Source: Alphaproteobacteria bacterium (GTDB lineage: Bacteria; Pseudomonadota; Alphaproteobacteria; Puniceispirillales; UBA1172). Taken from it: 35,558 nucleotides of DNA. The stretch is taken from NCBI GenBank assembly GCA_011522975.1, contig WTHX01000045.1, positions 1 to 35,558 of the forward strand, read 5' to 3'. The position numbers were made by a program, and so were the translations under genes. Under the pieces are notes generated by a model. The model saw nothing but the letters and a program-made list of their open reading frames with translations, had not been told where the DNA came from and searched no databases. Shown one piece after another: positions 16,886 through 24,410 of this stretch; position 1 is the first letter of the stretch, and each line of letters opens with the position of its first letter.

Positions 16886-18226
16886 TTATTTGACTTGGGC
16901 CAGTTCATTCCAGCGGGTGGTATAGGCCGGCGATTTAAACTGTGATCGCATCCGCCAACGTTCCGTGCCTTGAATCCGAGGGTCATGGATGCGGCGGCCA
17001 TAGATATTGCCCCCTTTATGGCCTTTCAGCGTGATGCCTTCCGTGGCATGGAATAACGTGCCTTGCCCCATTTTCGTGTTGATACGATCCAGCACAGCCA
17101 TACGTTTGTCTTGGCTTTGGCGGGTTTCATCAGGCGTTGGATCAGGGTTGAGCAAACTCATCTGGCCGCCGTCTTGAGCGGTCAAATCGGTCAGCATCAC
17201 CCCGGCTTTATGATACCGATACCCGGCGCGATAAATATGGCGGATAGCCCCCATGGCGGCGCGAATTAAACTGGCGGTATCGCTGGTGGCATCATCAAAA
17301 CCCACCATGGCGGCATTGCTGTATTGCGGGTCATTTTGGCGAAACCGATTGGTGCGGATAAAAACATAAATCCCGCCTGCGCGGCTGTTTTGCTGGCGTA
17401 ATTTTTCGGCGGCGCGTGCCGTGTAACTGGCAACGGCTTCTTCAAGGCTTTGCAAATCGCTGACCATTTTGCCAAAACTGCGTGACGACATGATGGTTTG
17501 TTTCGGCTGAACTTCTTCGATGGTCAGGCAAGGATGGCCATTCAGCTCATGAACGATGCGTTCCCCAACAACCGAAAGTGATTGCCGAATTTGCCTTGGG
17601 CTGGCTTGCTGCAATTGCAGGGCTGTGCCAATTCCCAATTGCCTGAGCCGTGCGCCCCAGCGTTTTGAAATACCCCAAATATCTTCGACTTCAATATCGC
17701 CCAAAATACGCGGCATCAGATCATGGTCAGTCATCATATAGACGCCATCGCTGGTGTATTTTTTGGCAATGCGATTGGCCAGTTTTGCCAGCGTCTTGGT
17801 GGGGGCAATGCCAACGGAAACAGGAATCCCTGTCCATTGCCGGATCGCCCGCCGCATCCGCCGCATATGATCAGGCAAGGTGGTTTCATCAAAACCGCTT
17901 AACCCCAAGAAGGCTTCGTCAATCGAATAAATTTCCACATCAGGGGTGAAATGGTGAAACGACCGCATGACTCGCGCGGACATATCGCCATAAAGCGCAT
18001 AATTGGATGAAAAAATTGCCACCCCATGTTTCTTCATCATGGCGTGGTAATCATGCAAAGGCGCACCCATGGGGATGCCGACGGCTTTAGCCTCGTCAGA
18101 ACGGGCAATCACACAGCCATCATTATTCGACAGCACCACAACAGGCTGGCCAATCAGATGAGGGGCGAAAACACGTTCACAAGACGCGTAGAAATTGTTG
18201 CAATCAACAAGCGCATAAAGAGACAT
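16886..18226 (-). CDS. umuC: DNA polymerase V catalytic subunit, Y family
   Basis: Error-prone translesion polymerase. The N-terminus ALVDCNNFYASCERVFAPHL carries the first catalytic Asp and the steric-gate region, and EIYSIDEAFLGLSG holds the second acidic pair. The little-finger domain follows (SRSFGKMVSDLQSLEEAVASYTARAAEKLR), then a C-terminal tail with the UmuC-type ERWRMRSQFKSPAYTTRWNELAQVK. The 446 residues are slightly longer than E. coli UmuC. The ATG follows umuD by 37 bp, with no clear ribosome-binding site in front (CCCTCTCATT), so expression may be low or coupled to umuD. It acts with cleaved UmuD and RecA. Confidence 0.95.
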   Translation of the reverse strand: MSLYALVDCNNFYASCERVFAPHLIGQPVVVLSNNDGCVIARSDEAKAVGIPMGAPLHDYHAMMKKHGVAIFSSNYALYGDMSARVMRSFHHFTPDVEIYSIDEAFLGLSGFDETTLPDHMRRMRRAIRQWTGIPVSVGIAPTKTLAKLANRIAKKYTSDGVYMMTDHDLMPRILGDIEVEDIWGISKRWGARLRQLGIGTALQLQQASPRQIRQSLSVVGERIVHELNGHPCLTIEEVQPKQTIMSSRSFGKMVSDLQSLEEAVASYTARAAEKLRQQNSRAGGIYVFIRTNRFRQNDPQYSNAAMVGFDDATSDTASLIRAAMGAIRHIYRAGYRYHKAGVMLTDLTAQDGGQMSLLNPDPTPDETRQSQDKRMAVLDRINTKMGQGTLFHATEGITLKGHKGGNIYGRRIHDPRIQGTERWRMRSQFKSPAYTTRWNELAQVK

Positions 18227-18263
18227 AATGAGAGGGTCGTGTGATCAGTAAATTTAAAAATAA

Positions 18264-18896
18264 TCAAACTTGGTGGATCACATTGGTGACAACCCCCCAA
18301 ATCACCATGTCATTGTCATCATGAACAGTGATCGGGGCATAGGCATCATTTTCAGGCATAAGCATGGTTTTGCCTTTGCCGCGTTGCAGGCGTTTGACTG
18401 TCAATTGGCCTTCGACGGCGGCGATAATCACCTTGCCATTGCGGGCTTCAAGACTGCGGTCAACCACCAGAATATCATCATGATGAATGCCTGCTTTGAT
18501 CATGGAATCGCCGCTGACACGAACAAAAAATGTCGCCGATGGGTGCTTGATCAAGTGATCGTTCAGATCAAGGCTGCCTTCAAGGTGGTCATCAGCCGGT
18601 GAGGGGAACCCCGCCGCCACAGAACAACTGAACAACGGCAAAGGCTTGTTGCCTGTTTTAACAAAATTCATCACCTGATCAACCATGCTGACAGGGATTC
18701 GGATGGGTTTGGTGGCTTCACCATAAGGCCCTTGGCCTTTCGGGCGACCAGCGCCGGGGCGCGCCCCACCCCGTCCCTTTTTGGCCGGTGGGTTTTTGCT
18801 GGCTGTTGATGGGGTCAGTGCTGTGATCGGGGTGACGGTTGCGCCCCCAACAGATGTTTTGTCATCAGTTGTTTTATTTTGTTCTGACTTTTTCAT
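18264..18896 (-). CDS. umuD: UmuD-like SOS mutagenesis protease subunit with a long N-terminal extension
   Basis: LexA/UmuD-fold Ser-Lys self-cleaving protein. The C-terminal half is standard: cleavage site in SVAAGFPSPADDH (Ala-Gly here; E. coli UmuD has Cys-Gly), then VRVSGDSMIKAGI with the Ser and GQLTVKRL with the Lys, 37 residues apart as in E. coli. About 85 extra residues lie before it, Thr/Lys-rich and then GRGGARPGAGRPKGQGPYGEATKPIRIPVSMVDQV, a GRP-type AT-hook-like stretch followed by a short helix. This is longer than E. coli UmuD (139 residues). The start at 18896 is preferred to 18908 because GGGG lies 5-9 bases before it. It leads the umuD-umuC operon. Confidence 0.9.
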   Translation of the reverse strand: MKKSEQNKTTDDKTSVGGATVTPITALTPSTASKNPPAKKGRGGARPGAGRPKGQGPYGEATKPIRIPVSMVDQVMNFVKTGNKPLPLFSCSVAAGFPSPADDHLEGSLDLNDHLIKHPSATFFVRVSGDSMIKAGIHHDDILVVDRSLEARNGKVIIAAVEGQLTVKRLQRGKGKTMLMPENDAYAPITVHDDNDMVIWGVVTNVIHQV

Positions 18897-18930
18897 GCGA
18901 AACCCCATTCATTGCGTAAACTTAAAACTC

Positions 18931-18945
18931 TTAATCATTTATTAA
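18931..18945. promoter_or_regulatory. TTAA-N7-TTAA motif upstream of umuD
   Basis: TTAATCATTTATTAA, 35 bases before the umuD start, has the spacing of a CtrA full site but lacks the usual C after each half. The region is AT-rich, so chance is a fair explanation. No GTTC-N7-GTTC alphaproteobacterial LexA box was seen between 18897 and 19157. Confidence 0.25.
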
Positions 18946-18996
18946 AATATCGTACATAAATCAAAAATCAAGATGAATCTGATGGCCTGAAAGATA

Positions 18997-19014
18997 GGCT
19001 TTTGTTGAAAAGCC
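18997..19014. repeat. perfect inverted repeat in the umuD / spondin-like intergenic region
   Basis: GGCTTTT-GTTG-AAAAGCC, a perfect 7-bp stem with a 4-base loop, midway between two divergent genes. No U-run follows on either strand, so it is not a plain terminator. It may be an operator or an mRNA stem. Confidence 0.4.
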
Positions 19015-19105
19015 CATAATTCTGACACAAATCAGGCGAAAACTGTAATCACAGGACATTATGAATAGGCCTTTGTTTTTCCGCCAACCTGATCTGCATC
19101 AAGAC

Positions 19106-19135
19106 CTGCCTGCCATTTTCAATGGCATCAGGCAG
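19106..19135 (+). promoter_or_regulatory. leader hairpin before the Spondin_N-like gene
   Basis: CTGCCTG-CCATT-TTC-AATGG-CAT-CAGGCAG forms 12 base pairs with a 3-base bulge. It ends about 10 bases before the AAAGGAA ribosome site of the gene starting at 19158. Position suggests an untranslated-leader stem; function is inferred. Confidence 0.45.
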
Positions 19136-19157
19136 AGGTATTGGAAAGGAAAACCCG

Positions 19158-19700
19158 ATGGTCTTAAAAAGAATAATGATGGCGGTCAGCCTTGCGGTGG
19201 CGGTCATTTTTGGCGGTGTAGCAACAGCGCTTGCCCATGATTACACGCTTCGAATCACCAATCTGATGGATGAAGAATTGCTGGCCCCTATTGTGGTGAC
19301 GTCCGCACGGATGGATAAGCATATTTTCACCGATGGCTATGTCACCCCAGAAGCCCAAGAGCAAATCTTGACCGGTGATCCCGGCAAATTGGTCCAACGT
19401 ATTGGCCGCAGGGCCCATGTTGTCCATGGGTCTGATGGCCCTCCCGGGGTGTTGCTGGCACCAGGGAAATCAGTTGAAATTACCGTCAATGGTCGCCGCA
19501 ACAGCGGGTTGCGCATCATTGCCATGGTTGCCCCAACCATGAAGCCGGATCATTTCGTCACGGCATTGGTCAACCCCCAGTCAATGTTGCCTGTGATCAT
19601 GGACCGGTACGATATCGGCTATGATGAAAATCGCCGCATGACGGAATATGTTGCATCAGGTGCGGCACGGGTTGAAGTGATCGCGGTCATACCGGATTGA
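19158..19700 (+). CDS. secreted Spondin_N-like domain protein
   Basis: Function unknown. A signal peptide is evident (MVLKRIMMAVSLAVAVIFGGVATALA, cut before HDYTLR). The mature part of about 155 residues resembles bacterial Spondin_N-domain proteins: HDYTLRITNLMDEELLAPIVVTS, a helix-like TPEAQEQILTGDPGKLVQRI, a GPPGVLLAPGKSVEITVN strand, then LRIIAMVAPTMKPDHFVTALVN. The track begins at 19122; the ATG at 19158 follows GGAAAGGAAAACCC and starts a good signal peptide. It is likely periplasmic or secreted. It is alone between divergent umuD and the downstream GFA gene, which lies 68 bp further on and may be co-transcribed. Confidence 0.75.
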   Translation: MVLKRIMMAVSLAVAVIFGGVATALAHDYTLRITNLMDEELLAPIVVTSARMDKHIFTDGYVTPEAQEQILTGDPGKLVQRIGRRAHVVHGSDGPPGVLLAPGKSVEITVNGRRNSGLRIIAMVAPTMKPDHFVTALVNPQSMLPVIMDRYDIGYDENRRMTEYVASGAARVEVIAVIPD

Positions 19701-19768
19701 TTGCTCACGGTCTTGACAAAACATAGCCGCTCTCTTTTCAATGGGTCAGATGACCAAAGGAGGGCGGC

Positions 19769-20236
19769 ATGACAGCAGCAACAATTCATAAAGGCGGGTG
19801 CCATTGTGGTGGGGTGCGGTATCAAACAGCGGCGGAATTGCGGCCTGTATTGGTTTGCCATTGTTATGACTGTATGAAGACCATCGGCAACAGCATTGCC
19901 GCCACCGCCGCCCCTGAAGATGAAATTGAGATTACCGAGACCACTTTGCAATGGTACCGCAGCTCACCTGTTGCTCAGCGGGGGTTCTGCAATCATTGCG
20001 GGGCATCTCTGTTTTTCCGTGCTGATGGTTCAGGGCGGCTGTCAATCTCAGCAGGGACGCTTGATGATGCGTCGGGTCTGACCTGTGCAGGTCAGATTTA
20101 TGCCCATGCCCATCATGGGTTTATGCCGCTTCCAGAAGGGATTGAAGACCTTGATGAGGCCTATCTAAGGGGTGATATTGGCGATACAGGCCGTATCAGC
20201 GATAAAGGCAAGAGCAACACCAAGGAAAAGGATTAG
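19769..20236 (+). CDS. GFA / CENP-V fold zinc protein (glutathione-dependent formaldehyde-activating family)
   Basis: Small zinc-binding protein. The family is named after Gfa, reported to help glutathione react with formaldehyde, though most members are untested. Zinc cysteines are in GGCHCGGVRYQ, CHCYDCMKT and FCNHCGASLFFR, the standard CxC...CxxC...CxxC pattern. The 155 residues are normal length. AAAGGAGGGCGGC gives a strong ribosome site. Its stop overlaps the stop of the carboxypeptidase gene on the other strand by 4 bases. A link to formaldehyde released from demethylation about 4-14 kb upstream is possible but not shown by the sequence. Confidence 0.87.
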   Translation: MTAATIHKGGCHCGGVRYQTAAELRPVLVCHCYDCMKTIGNSIAATAAPEDEIEITETTLQWYRSSPVAQRGFCNHCGASLFFRADGSGRLSISAGTLDDASGLTCAGQIYAHAHHGFMPLPEGIEDLDEAYLRGDIGDTGRISDKGKSNTKEKD

Positions 20237-21474
20237 ACCTGCGGCTTTGGTAAGGCAATGCACGATAGGCCTGATTGCAGCAATTCGACACAAGCCTCAC
20301 GGGCGCGGCTTTCATCAAAGCCGTGGAATTGCACCCGCCATAATGTCAGGTTGCCATAGGTCACAGGCTTTAATTCAGCCGGTTGCAAATCAAGAAAATC
20401 TGCCGCCGCCATACGGGCATCGCGCGCCGCGATATGGGCATTGATACGGCGGCTGAAACTCCCCACCTGAATTCCCCATTCCGATGTCGTCATTGGCAAG
20501 ACAACAGGCGGGTCTTCCAGATCAGGTAAATCTGTTGTTAGAAGCGGTTCTGCTTTGGCCCGGGCTTTGGCTTCGGCGGCGATAATCTTGACCACCTGCG
20601 GTTTTTTCGGCGGCACTTTTAGCCGTTGTGGCGGCTTGGTTGGGGCTTTGACCTGCTGCAGGTCAGGCTGTTTAAAGACAGGCAAGCGGGCAAATTGTTT
20701 GTCCAAGAGATGGATCATGTGTTTGTTGCGTGATGCCCCTGTGCGGCCACCAAAAACAACCCCCACCAATCGTGTGCCATGGCGTTCAACCGAGGCGATT
20801 AGATTAAAGCCCGACGCGCGGATGTATCCTGTTTTAATGCCGTCTGTGCCTTTGTAATTCTTCAACAGGCGGTTGTGGTTTTTATAGCGTTTGCCCTTAA
20901 AACTAAACCGCTGGGTTTTGAAATAATGAAAATATTGCGGAAAATCTTTGCGGATGGCGATGGCCAGTCGCGCCATATCGCGAGCGGTAGATTTCTGTTT
21001 CGAATGGGGCAAGCCAGAGGCATTGCGGAAATTGGTTCGACTCATCCCCAAGGAATGGGCTTTGCGCGTCATTTTCTTGGCAAATTTGCGTTCTGTGCCG
21101 CCAAGATGTTCAGCGATCACCGTTGCCGCATCATTGGCGGATTTTGTCACCAGTGCCAGCATCGCATCTTTGACTTTTAAGGTTGATCCTGCTCTGACGC
21201 CAAGTTTTGATGGCGAGCGGCCTGCGGCAACACGGCTGACCTTCATGCGGGTATCCATGGTCACTTCGCCAGCGTCCAAGGCTTCAAACAACAGGTAAAG
21301 CGTCATGACTTTGGTCAATGAGGCGGGATAAAGCTGTTTATCAGCATTGCGGGCATACATGACCTCACCGCTGGTTTCATTGACAACGATGGAAGCATAG
21401 CGCGCTAAAACTGGCTGTGGTGCAAGCACCACAGCCAAGAGGATCATTGGGAGGAAGAAAAACTTGGCTTTCAT
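20233..21474 (-). CDS. D-alanyl-D-alanine carboxypeptidase (PBP5/6, S11 family) with C-terminal SPOR domain
   Basis: Periplasmic enzyme trimming the terminal D-Ala of peptidoglycan pentapeptides. The signal peptide MKAKFFFLPMILLAVVLAPQPVLA precedes RYASIVVN. Catalytic motifs are SLTK (about residues 52-55), SAN in TKSANDAATV, and KTG in GIKTGYIRASGFNL. After a Pro/Lys-rich linker, the last 80 residues (WGIQVGSFSRRINAHIAARDARMAA...WRVQFHGF) form a SPOR domain that binds septal glycan and would take the enzyme to the division site. The track starts at 21534, but that overlaps a TATAAT promoter element; the adjacent ATGs at 21477 and 21474 fit the signal peptide. No good ribosome site is seen. 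Confidence 0.92.
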   Translation of the reverse strand: MKAKFFFLPMILLAVVLAPQPVLARYASIVVNETSGEVMYARNADKQLYPASLTKVMTLYLLFEALDAGEVTMDTRMKVSRVAAGRSPSKLGVRAGSTLKVKDAMLALVTKSANDAATVIAEHLGGTERKFAKKMTRKAHSLGMSRTNFRNASGLPHSKQKSTARDMARLAIAIRKDFPQYFHYFKTQRFSFKGKRYKNHNRLLKNYKGTDGIKTGYIRASGFNLIASVERHGTRLVGVVFGGRTGASRNKHMIHLLDKQFARLPVFKQPDLQQVKAPTKPPQRLKVPPKKPQVVKIIAAEAKARAKAEPLLTTDLPDLEDPPVVLPMTTSEWGIQVGSFSRRINAHIAARDARMAAADFLDLQPAELKPVTYGNLTLWRVQFHGFDESRAREACVELLQSGLSCIALPKPQV

Positions 21475-21520
21475 CATCAGTTTATCTGCTGTTATCTGAA
21501 AACCTATTACCACACGTTTC

Positions 21521-21560
21521 ATTATAAATACCACAATATCATGTGGTTGTAAAATATAAT
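21521..21560. promoter_or_regulatory. divergent -10 boxes flanking a dyad between dac and clpS
   Basis: A minus-strand TATAAT (21526-21521) and a plus-strand TATAAT (21555-21560) flank the perfect inverted repeat ACCACA-ATATCA-TGTGGT (21530-21547). No consensus -35 was found for either. The arrangement looks like a divergent promoter pair sharing an operator, facing the carboxypeptidase gene and clpS. The AT-rich context weakens the case. Confidence 0.45.
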
Positions 21561-21610
21561 ACTACAAAATAAGACAAAAGCATCAAATCGGGTGATGGCC
21601 GAAGCATCAC

Positions 21611-21632
21611 GACCCGAAAGGGTCATTTTTTT
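21611..21632 (+). terminator. orphan terminator in the clpS leader
   Basis: GACCC-GAAA-GGGTC followed by A and seven T: a short stem with a GNRA-type tetraloop and a U-run on the plus strand. No plus-strand gene ends here; it is 78 bases before clpS and about 50 bases past a TATAAT box. It may end a short leader RNA or act as an attenuator. GGTCA can instead pair with TGACC at 21632-21636. Confidence 0.5.
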
Positions 21633-21710
21633 GACCTGTGACGATTTATCATGATTTATTTTCACCCTTAGGGGCTTTTATTCGGCGCTGGAATTCCAAT
21701 ATAGTTAAGT

Positions 21711-22076
21711 ATGACAAAACATAACATCATGATATCAGATCAGCATCCCATCACGATGCAAAACGGCAATTACGAAGACGGGCCTGATTCAGGTCTGGCG
21801 ACGAAGGCTAAGCCGAAAACGAAAAAGCCGCCTTTGTATAAAGTCATCATGTTGAATGATGATTACACGCCGATGGAATTTGTTGTTTTGGTGTTGCAGG
21901 AATTTTTTAGAAAGACCCAAGAAGAAGCCACCGAGATCATGCTCCATGTGCATCAGCGCGGGGTTGGGGTTTGCGGTGTTTATACGTATGAAATCGCGGA
22001 AACCAAAGCGACGCAAGTCATGGATTTAGCCCGCAAAAATCAGCATCCGCTGCAGGTACAATTGGAAAAGGAATAA
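21711..22076 (+). CDS. clpS: ATP-dependent Clp protease adaptor ClpS
   Basis: Adaptor that binds N-terminal Leu, Phe, Tyr or Trp degrons and hands proteins to ClpAP. The 121 residues have a flexible head of about 40 residues, then the core [27 protein letters not shown] and Met match the degron pocket of E. coli Clp[24 protein letters not shown] supplies the pocket His. The start is uncertain. No ribosome site precedes the ATG at 21711, 21729 or 21756, but TATAGT lies five bases before the first, which would fit a leaderless message. clpA begins 4 bp after the stop. Confidence 0.96.
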   Translation: MTKHNIMISDQHPITMQNGNYEDGPDSGLATKAKPKTKKPPLYKVIMLNDDYTPMEFVVLVLQEFFRKTQEEATEIMLHVHQRGVGVCGVYTYEIAETKATQVMDLARKNQHPLQVQLEKE

Positions 22077-22080
22077 TCGA

Positions 22081-24402
22081 ATGTTATCGCAAGAACTCGA
22101 AGAAACCTTACGCCGTGCCATGGCATTGGCCAGCCGCAATGGTCACGAATTGGCAACGCTCGAACATTTGTTGATGGCGTTGACCGATGACCGTGACGCT
22201 GTCGATGTGCTGAAAGCCTGTGATGTGTCGATCGAAGACCTTAAGCAAGAATTGACTGAACATCTGGAAGAAACATTATCCAGTATCGCAGGCGGTATGG
22301 CCGAAACCCAGCCCACCACCAGTTTCCAGCGTGTTATCCAGCGGGCGGTGATTCACACCCAATCCTCTGGTCGTGATGCGGCGACAGGGGCGAATGTGGT
22401 CATCGCGCTATTTGCTGAACAGGAAAGTTTCGCCGTCTGGTGTTTGCAACAACAAGATATGTCACGCCTTGATGCGGTGACCTATATCAGCCATGGGATC
22501 GCTAAAAACAGCGCCCATAGCAACACATCATCAACCCCAAGCGGCACGGAAACTGACGCCGGTGAATTGAACGCTAAGGAAAATGCCTTGGCAACCTATG
22601 CGGTTGACCTGATCAAAAAAGCCCAAGACGGTAAGATTGACCCTTTGATTGGCCGCCATGCAGAAGTTGATCGCACCATCCAAGTGTTATGCCGCCGCAC
22701 CAAAAACAACCCGCTTTTGGTGGGGGATAGCGGTGTTGGTAAAACAGCAATTGCCGAAGGTCTGGCAAAAAAGATCAATGATGGGCAAGTCCCTGAAGTC
22801 TTGGCTGAGGCGAAAATTTTCTCCCTTGATATGGGGGCATTATTGGCCGGCACGCGCTATCGTGGTGATTTTGAAGAACGCCTGAAAGCCGTCATGCAAG
22901 AAGTCGCCGATGATGATCAGGCGATTTTGTTTATTGATGAAATTCATACGATCATTGGTGCTGGCGCGACCTCTGGCGGGGCGATGGATGCGTCCAATTT
23001 GCTCAAGCCTGCGTTGCAGGAAGGCACGCTGCGTTGTATTGGCTCAACCACGTACAAAGAGTTTCGCGGTTGGTTTGAAAAAGACCGCGCCTTAAGCCGA
23101 CGTTTTCAGAAAATTGACGTTAATGAGCCAAGCGTCGCCGATACGGTTAAAATTCTGTCAGGCTTGAAGACAACCTATGAAGACCATCATGACGTGCGCT
23201 TTACCCAAGCGGCGTTAAAAACAGCGGTTGAACTTTCAGCCCGCTATATCAGCGACCGCAAATTGCCTGATAAGGCGATTGATGTGATCGATGAAGCGGC
23301 ATCAGCCCAAATGCTTCTGGCGCCATCACGCCGTAAAAAAGTCATTGGCGCAAAAGAGATTGAAACCACTATCGCCAGCATGGCCCGCATCCCGCCACGG
23401 TCGGTAAGCCGTGATGATAAGCAAGCCCTTGCCAGTCTTGAAACAGACCTGCAACGCATGGTCTATGGTCAAGATGAAGCGATCACCGCTTTGTCTTCGG
23501 CGATTAAATTGTCACGGGCTGGGTTGCGTGAACCTGAAAAGCCTGTGGGCAATTATCTGTTTAGCGGCCCGACGGGTGTTGGCAAAACCGAAGTGGCACG
23601 GCAATTGGCCGATAGTTTGGGCATTAAACTTATTCGGTTTGATATGTCTGAATATATGGAACGCCATTCGGTTTCGCGCCTGATCGGTGCGCCTCCTGGC
23701 TATGTTGGCTTTGACCAAGGCGGTCTTCTGACAGATGCGGTGGATCAAACGCCGCACGCAGTTTTGCTGTTGGATGAAATTGAAAAAGCCCATCCTGATA
23801 TTTTCAATCTGTTGTTGCAGGTGATGGATAATGGCCGTCTGACCGATCACAATGGCAAGACGATTGATTTCCGCAATGTCGTGATCATCATGACCACCAA
23901 TGCCGGGGCGGCGCAACTCAGCAAGCAAGCCATTGGCTTTGGGCGCGGGGTTAATGCTGGTGCGGATACTGAAGCCATTGAACGGACCTTCACCCCTGAA
24001 TTTCGCAATCGTCTTGATGCGATTATTCCTTTTGCCAATCTTGCCCCTGAAGTGGTGCGTAAAGTGGTGGATAAATTTGTTCTGCAATTGGAAGCGCAAT
24101 TGGCGGATCGTGGGGTCAGCATTACCTTGACGCCAGCGGCACGCGATTGGCTGGCTGAACGCGGCTATGACCCGGCCTATGGCGCGCGTCCATTGGGCCG
24201 TGTGGTGCAGGAACATGTCAAAAAGCCATTGGCTGAAGAATTGCTCTTTGGGCGTTTGGCTGATGGCGGGACAGCGGAGGTCGATACCGCCAAGCCTGAT
24301 GACGATGGTGATATCACCTCACTTGTGGTGACGGCTTCTGAACCTGAAGTGAAGCCAAGTAAGCCTAAAGGCACGGCTAAGGGCGCAAAAACCCCCGCCT
24401 AA
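22081..24402 (+). CDS. clpA: ATP-dependent Clp protease ATP-binding subunit ClpA
   Basis: Hexameric AAA+ unfoldase feeding ClpP; receives N-degron substrates from ClpS. An N-terminal Clp repeat domain (LEHLLMALTDDRDAVDVLKACDV) is followed by two AAA+ modules. The first has Walker A GDSGVGKT near residue 215 and Walker B ILFIDEIHT. The second has GPTGVGKTE near 495 and VLLLDEIEKAH. The AIGFGRG segment is where the ClpP-contact loop of ClpA lies. The 773 residues end in a Lys/Ala tail (KPSKPKGTAKGAKTPA). The ribosome site GGAAAAGGAATAATCG is inside the clpS end, so the two are one operon. clpP is not in the window. It stops 8 bp from the convergent DUF482 gene. Confidence 0.97.
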   Translation: MLSQELEETLRRAMALASRNGHELATLEHLLMALTDDRDAVDVLKACDVSIEDLKQELTEHLEETLSSIAGGMAETQPTTSFQRVIQRAVIHTQSSGRDAATGANVVIALFAEQESFAVWCLQQQDMSRLDAVTYISHGIAKNSAHSNTSSTPSGTETDAGELNAKENALATYAVDLIKKAQDGKIDPLIGRHAEVDRTIQVLCRRTKNNPLLVGDSGVGKTAIAEGLAKKINDGQVPEVLAEAKIFSLDMGALLAGTRYRGDFEERLKAVMQEVADDDQAILFIDEIHTIIGAGATSGGAMDASNLLKPALQEGTLRCIGSTTYKEFRGWFEKDRALSRRFQKIDVNEPSVADTVKILSGLKTTYEDHHDVRFTQAALKTAVELSARYISDRKLPDKAIDVIDEAASAQMLLAPSRRKKVIGAKEIETTIASMARIPPRSVSRDDKQALASLETDLQRMVYGQDEAITALSSAIKLSRAGLREPEKPVGNYLFSGPTGVGKTEVARQLADSLGIKLIRFDMSEYMERHSVSRLIGAPPGYVGFDQGGLLTDAVDQTPHAVLLLDEIEKAHPDIFNLLLQVMDNGRLTDHNGKTIDFRNVVIIMTTNAGAAQLSKQAIGFGRGVNAGADTEAIERTFTPEFRNRLDAIIPFANLAPEVVRKVVDKFVLQLEAQLADRGVSITLTPAARDWLAERGYDPAYGARPLGRVVQEHVKKPLAEELLFGRLADGGTAEVDTAKPDDDGDITSLVVTASEPEVKPSKPKGTAKGAKTPA

Positions 24403-24410
24403 TCGCGGTG

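Noticed and set aside
19042-19055. CTGT-AATC-ACAG as an SOS box for umuD
   Set aside because: Spacing is 4, not the 8 of the E. coli LexA box, and it is far from umuD; alphaproteobacteria use a different motif.
23512-24216. 234-residue open frame antisense to clpA
   Set aside because: Lies wholly opposite clpA, is His/Arg-rich in the way antisense frames of this genome are, has no recognisable domain, and clpA is clearly the real gene.
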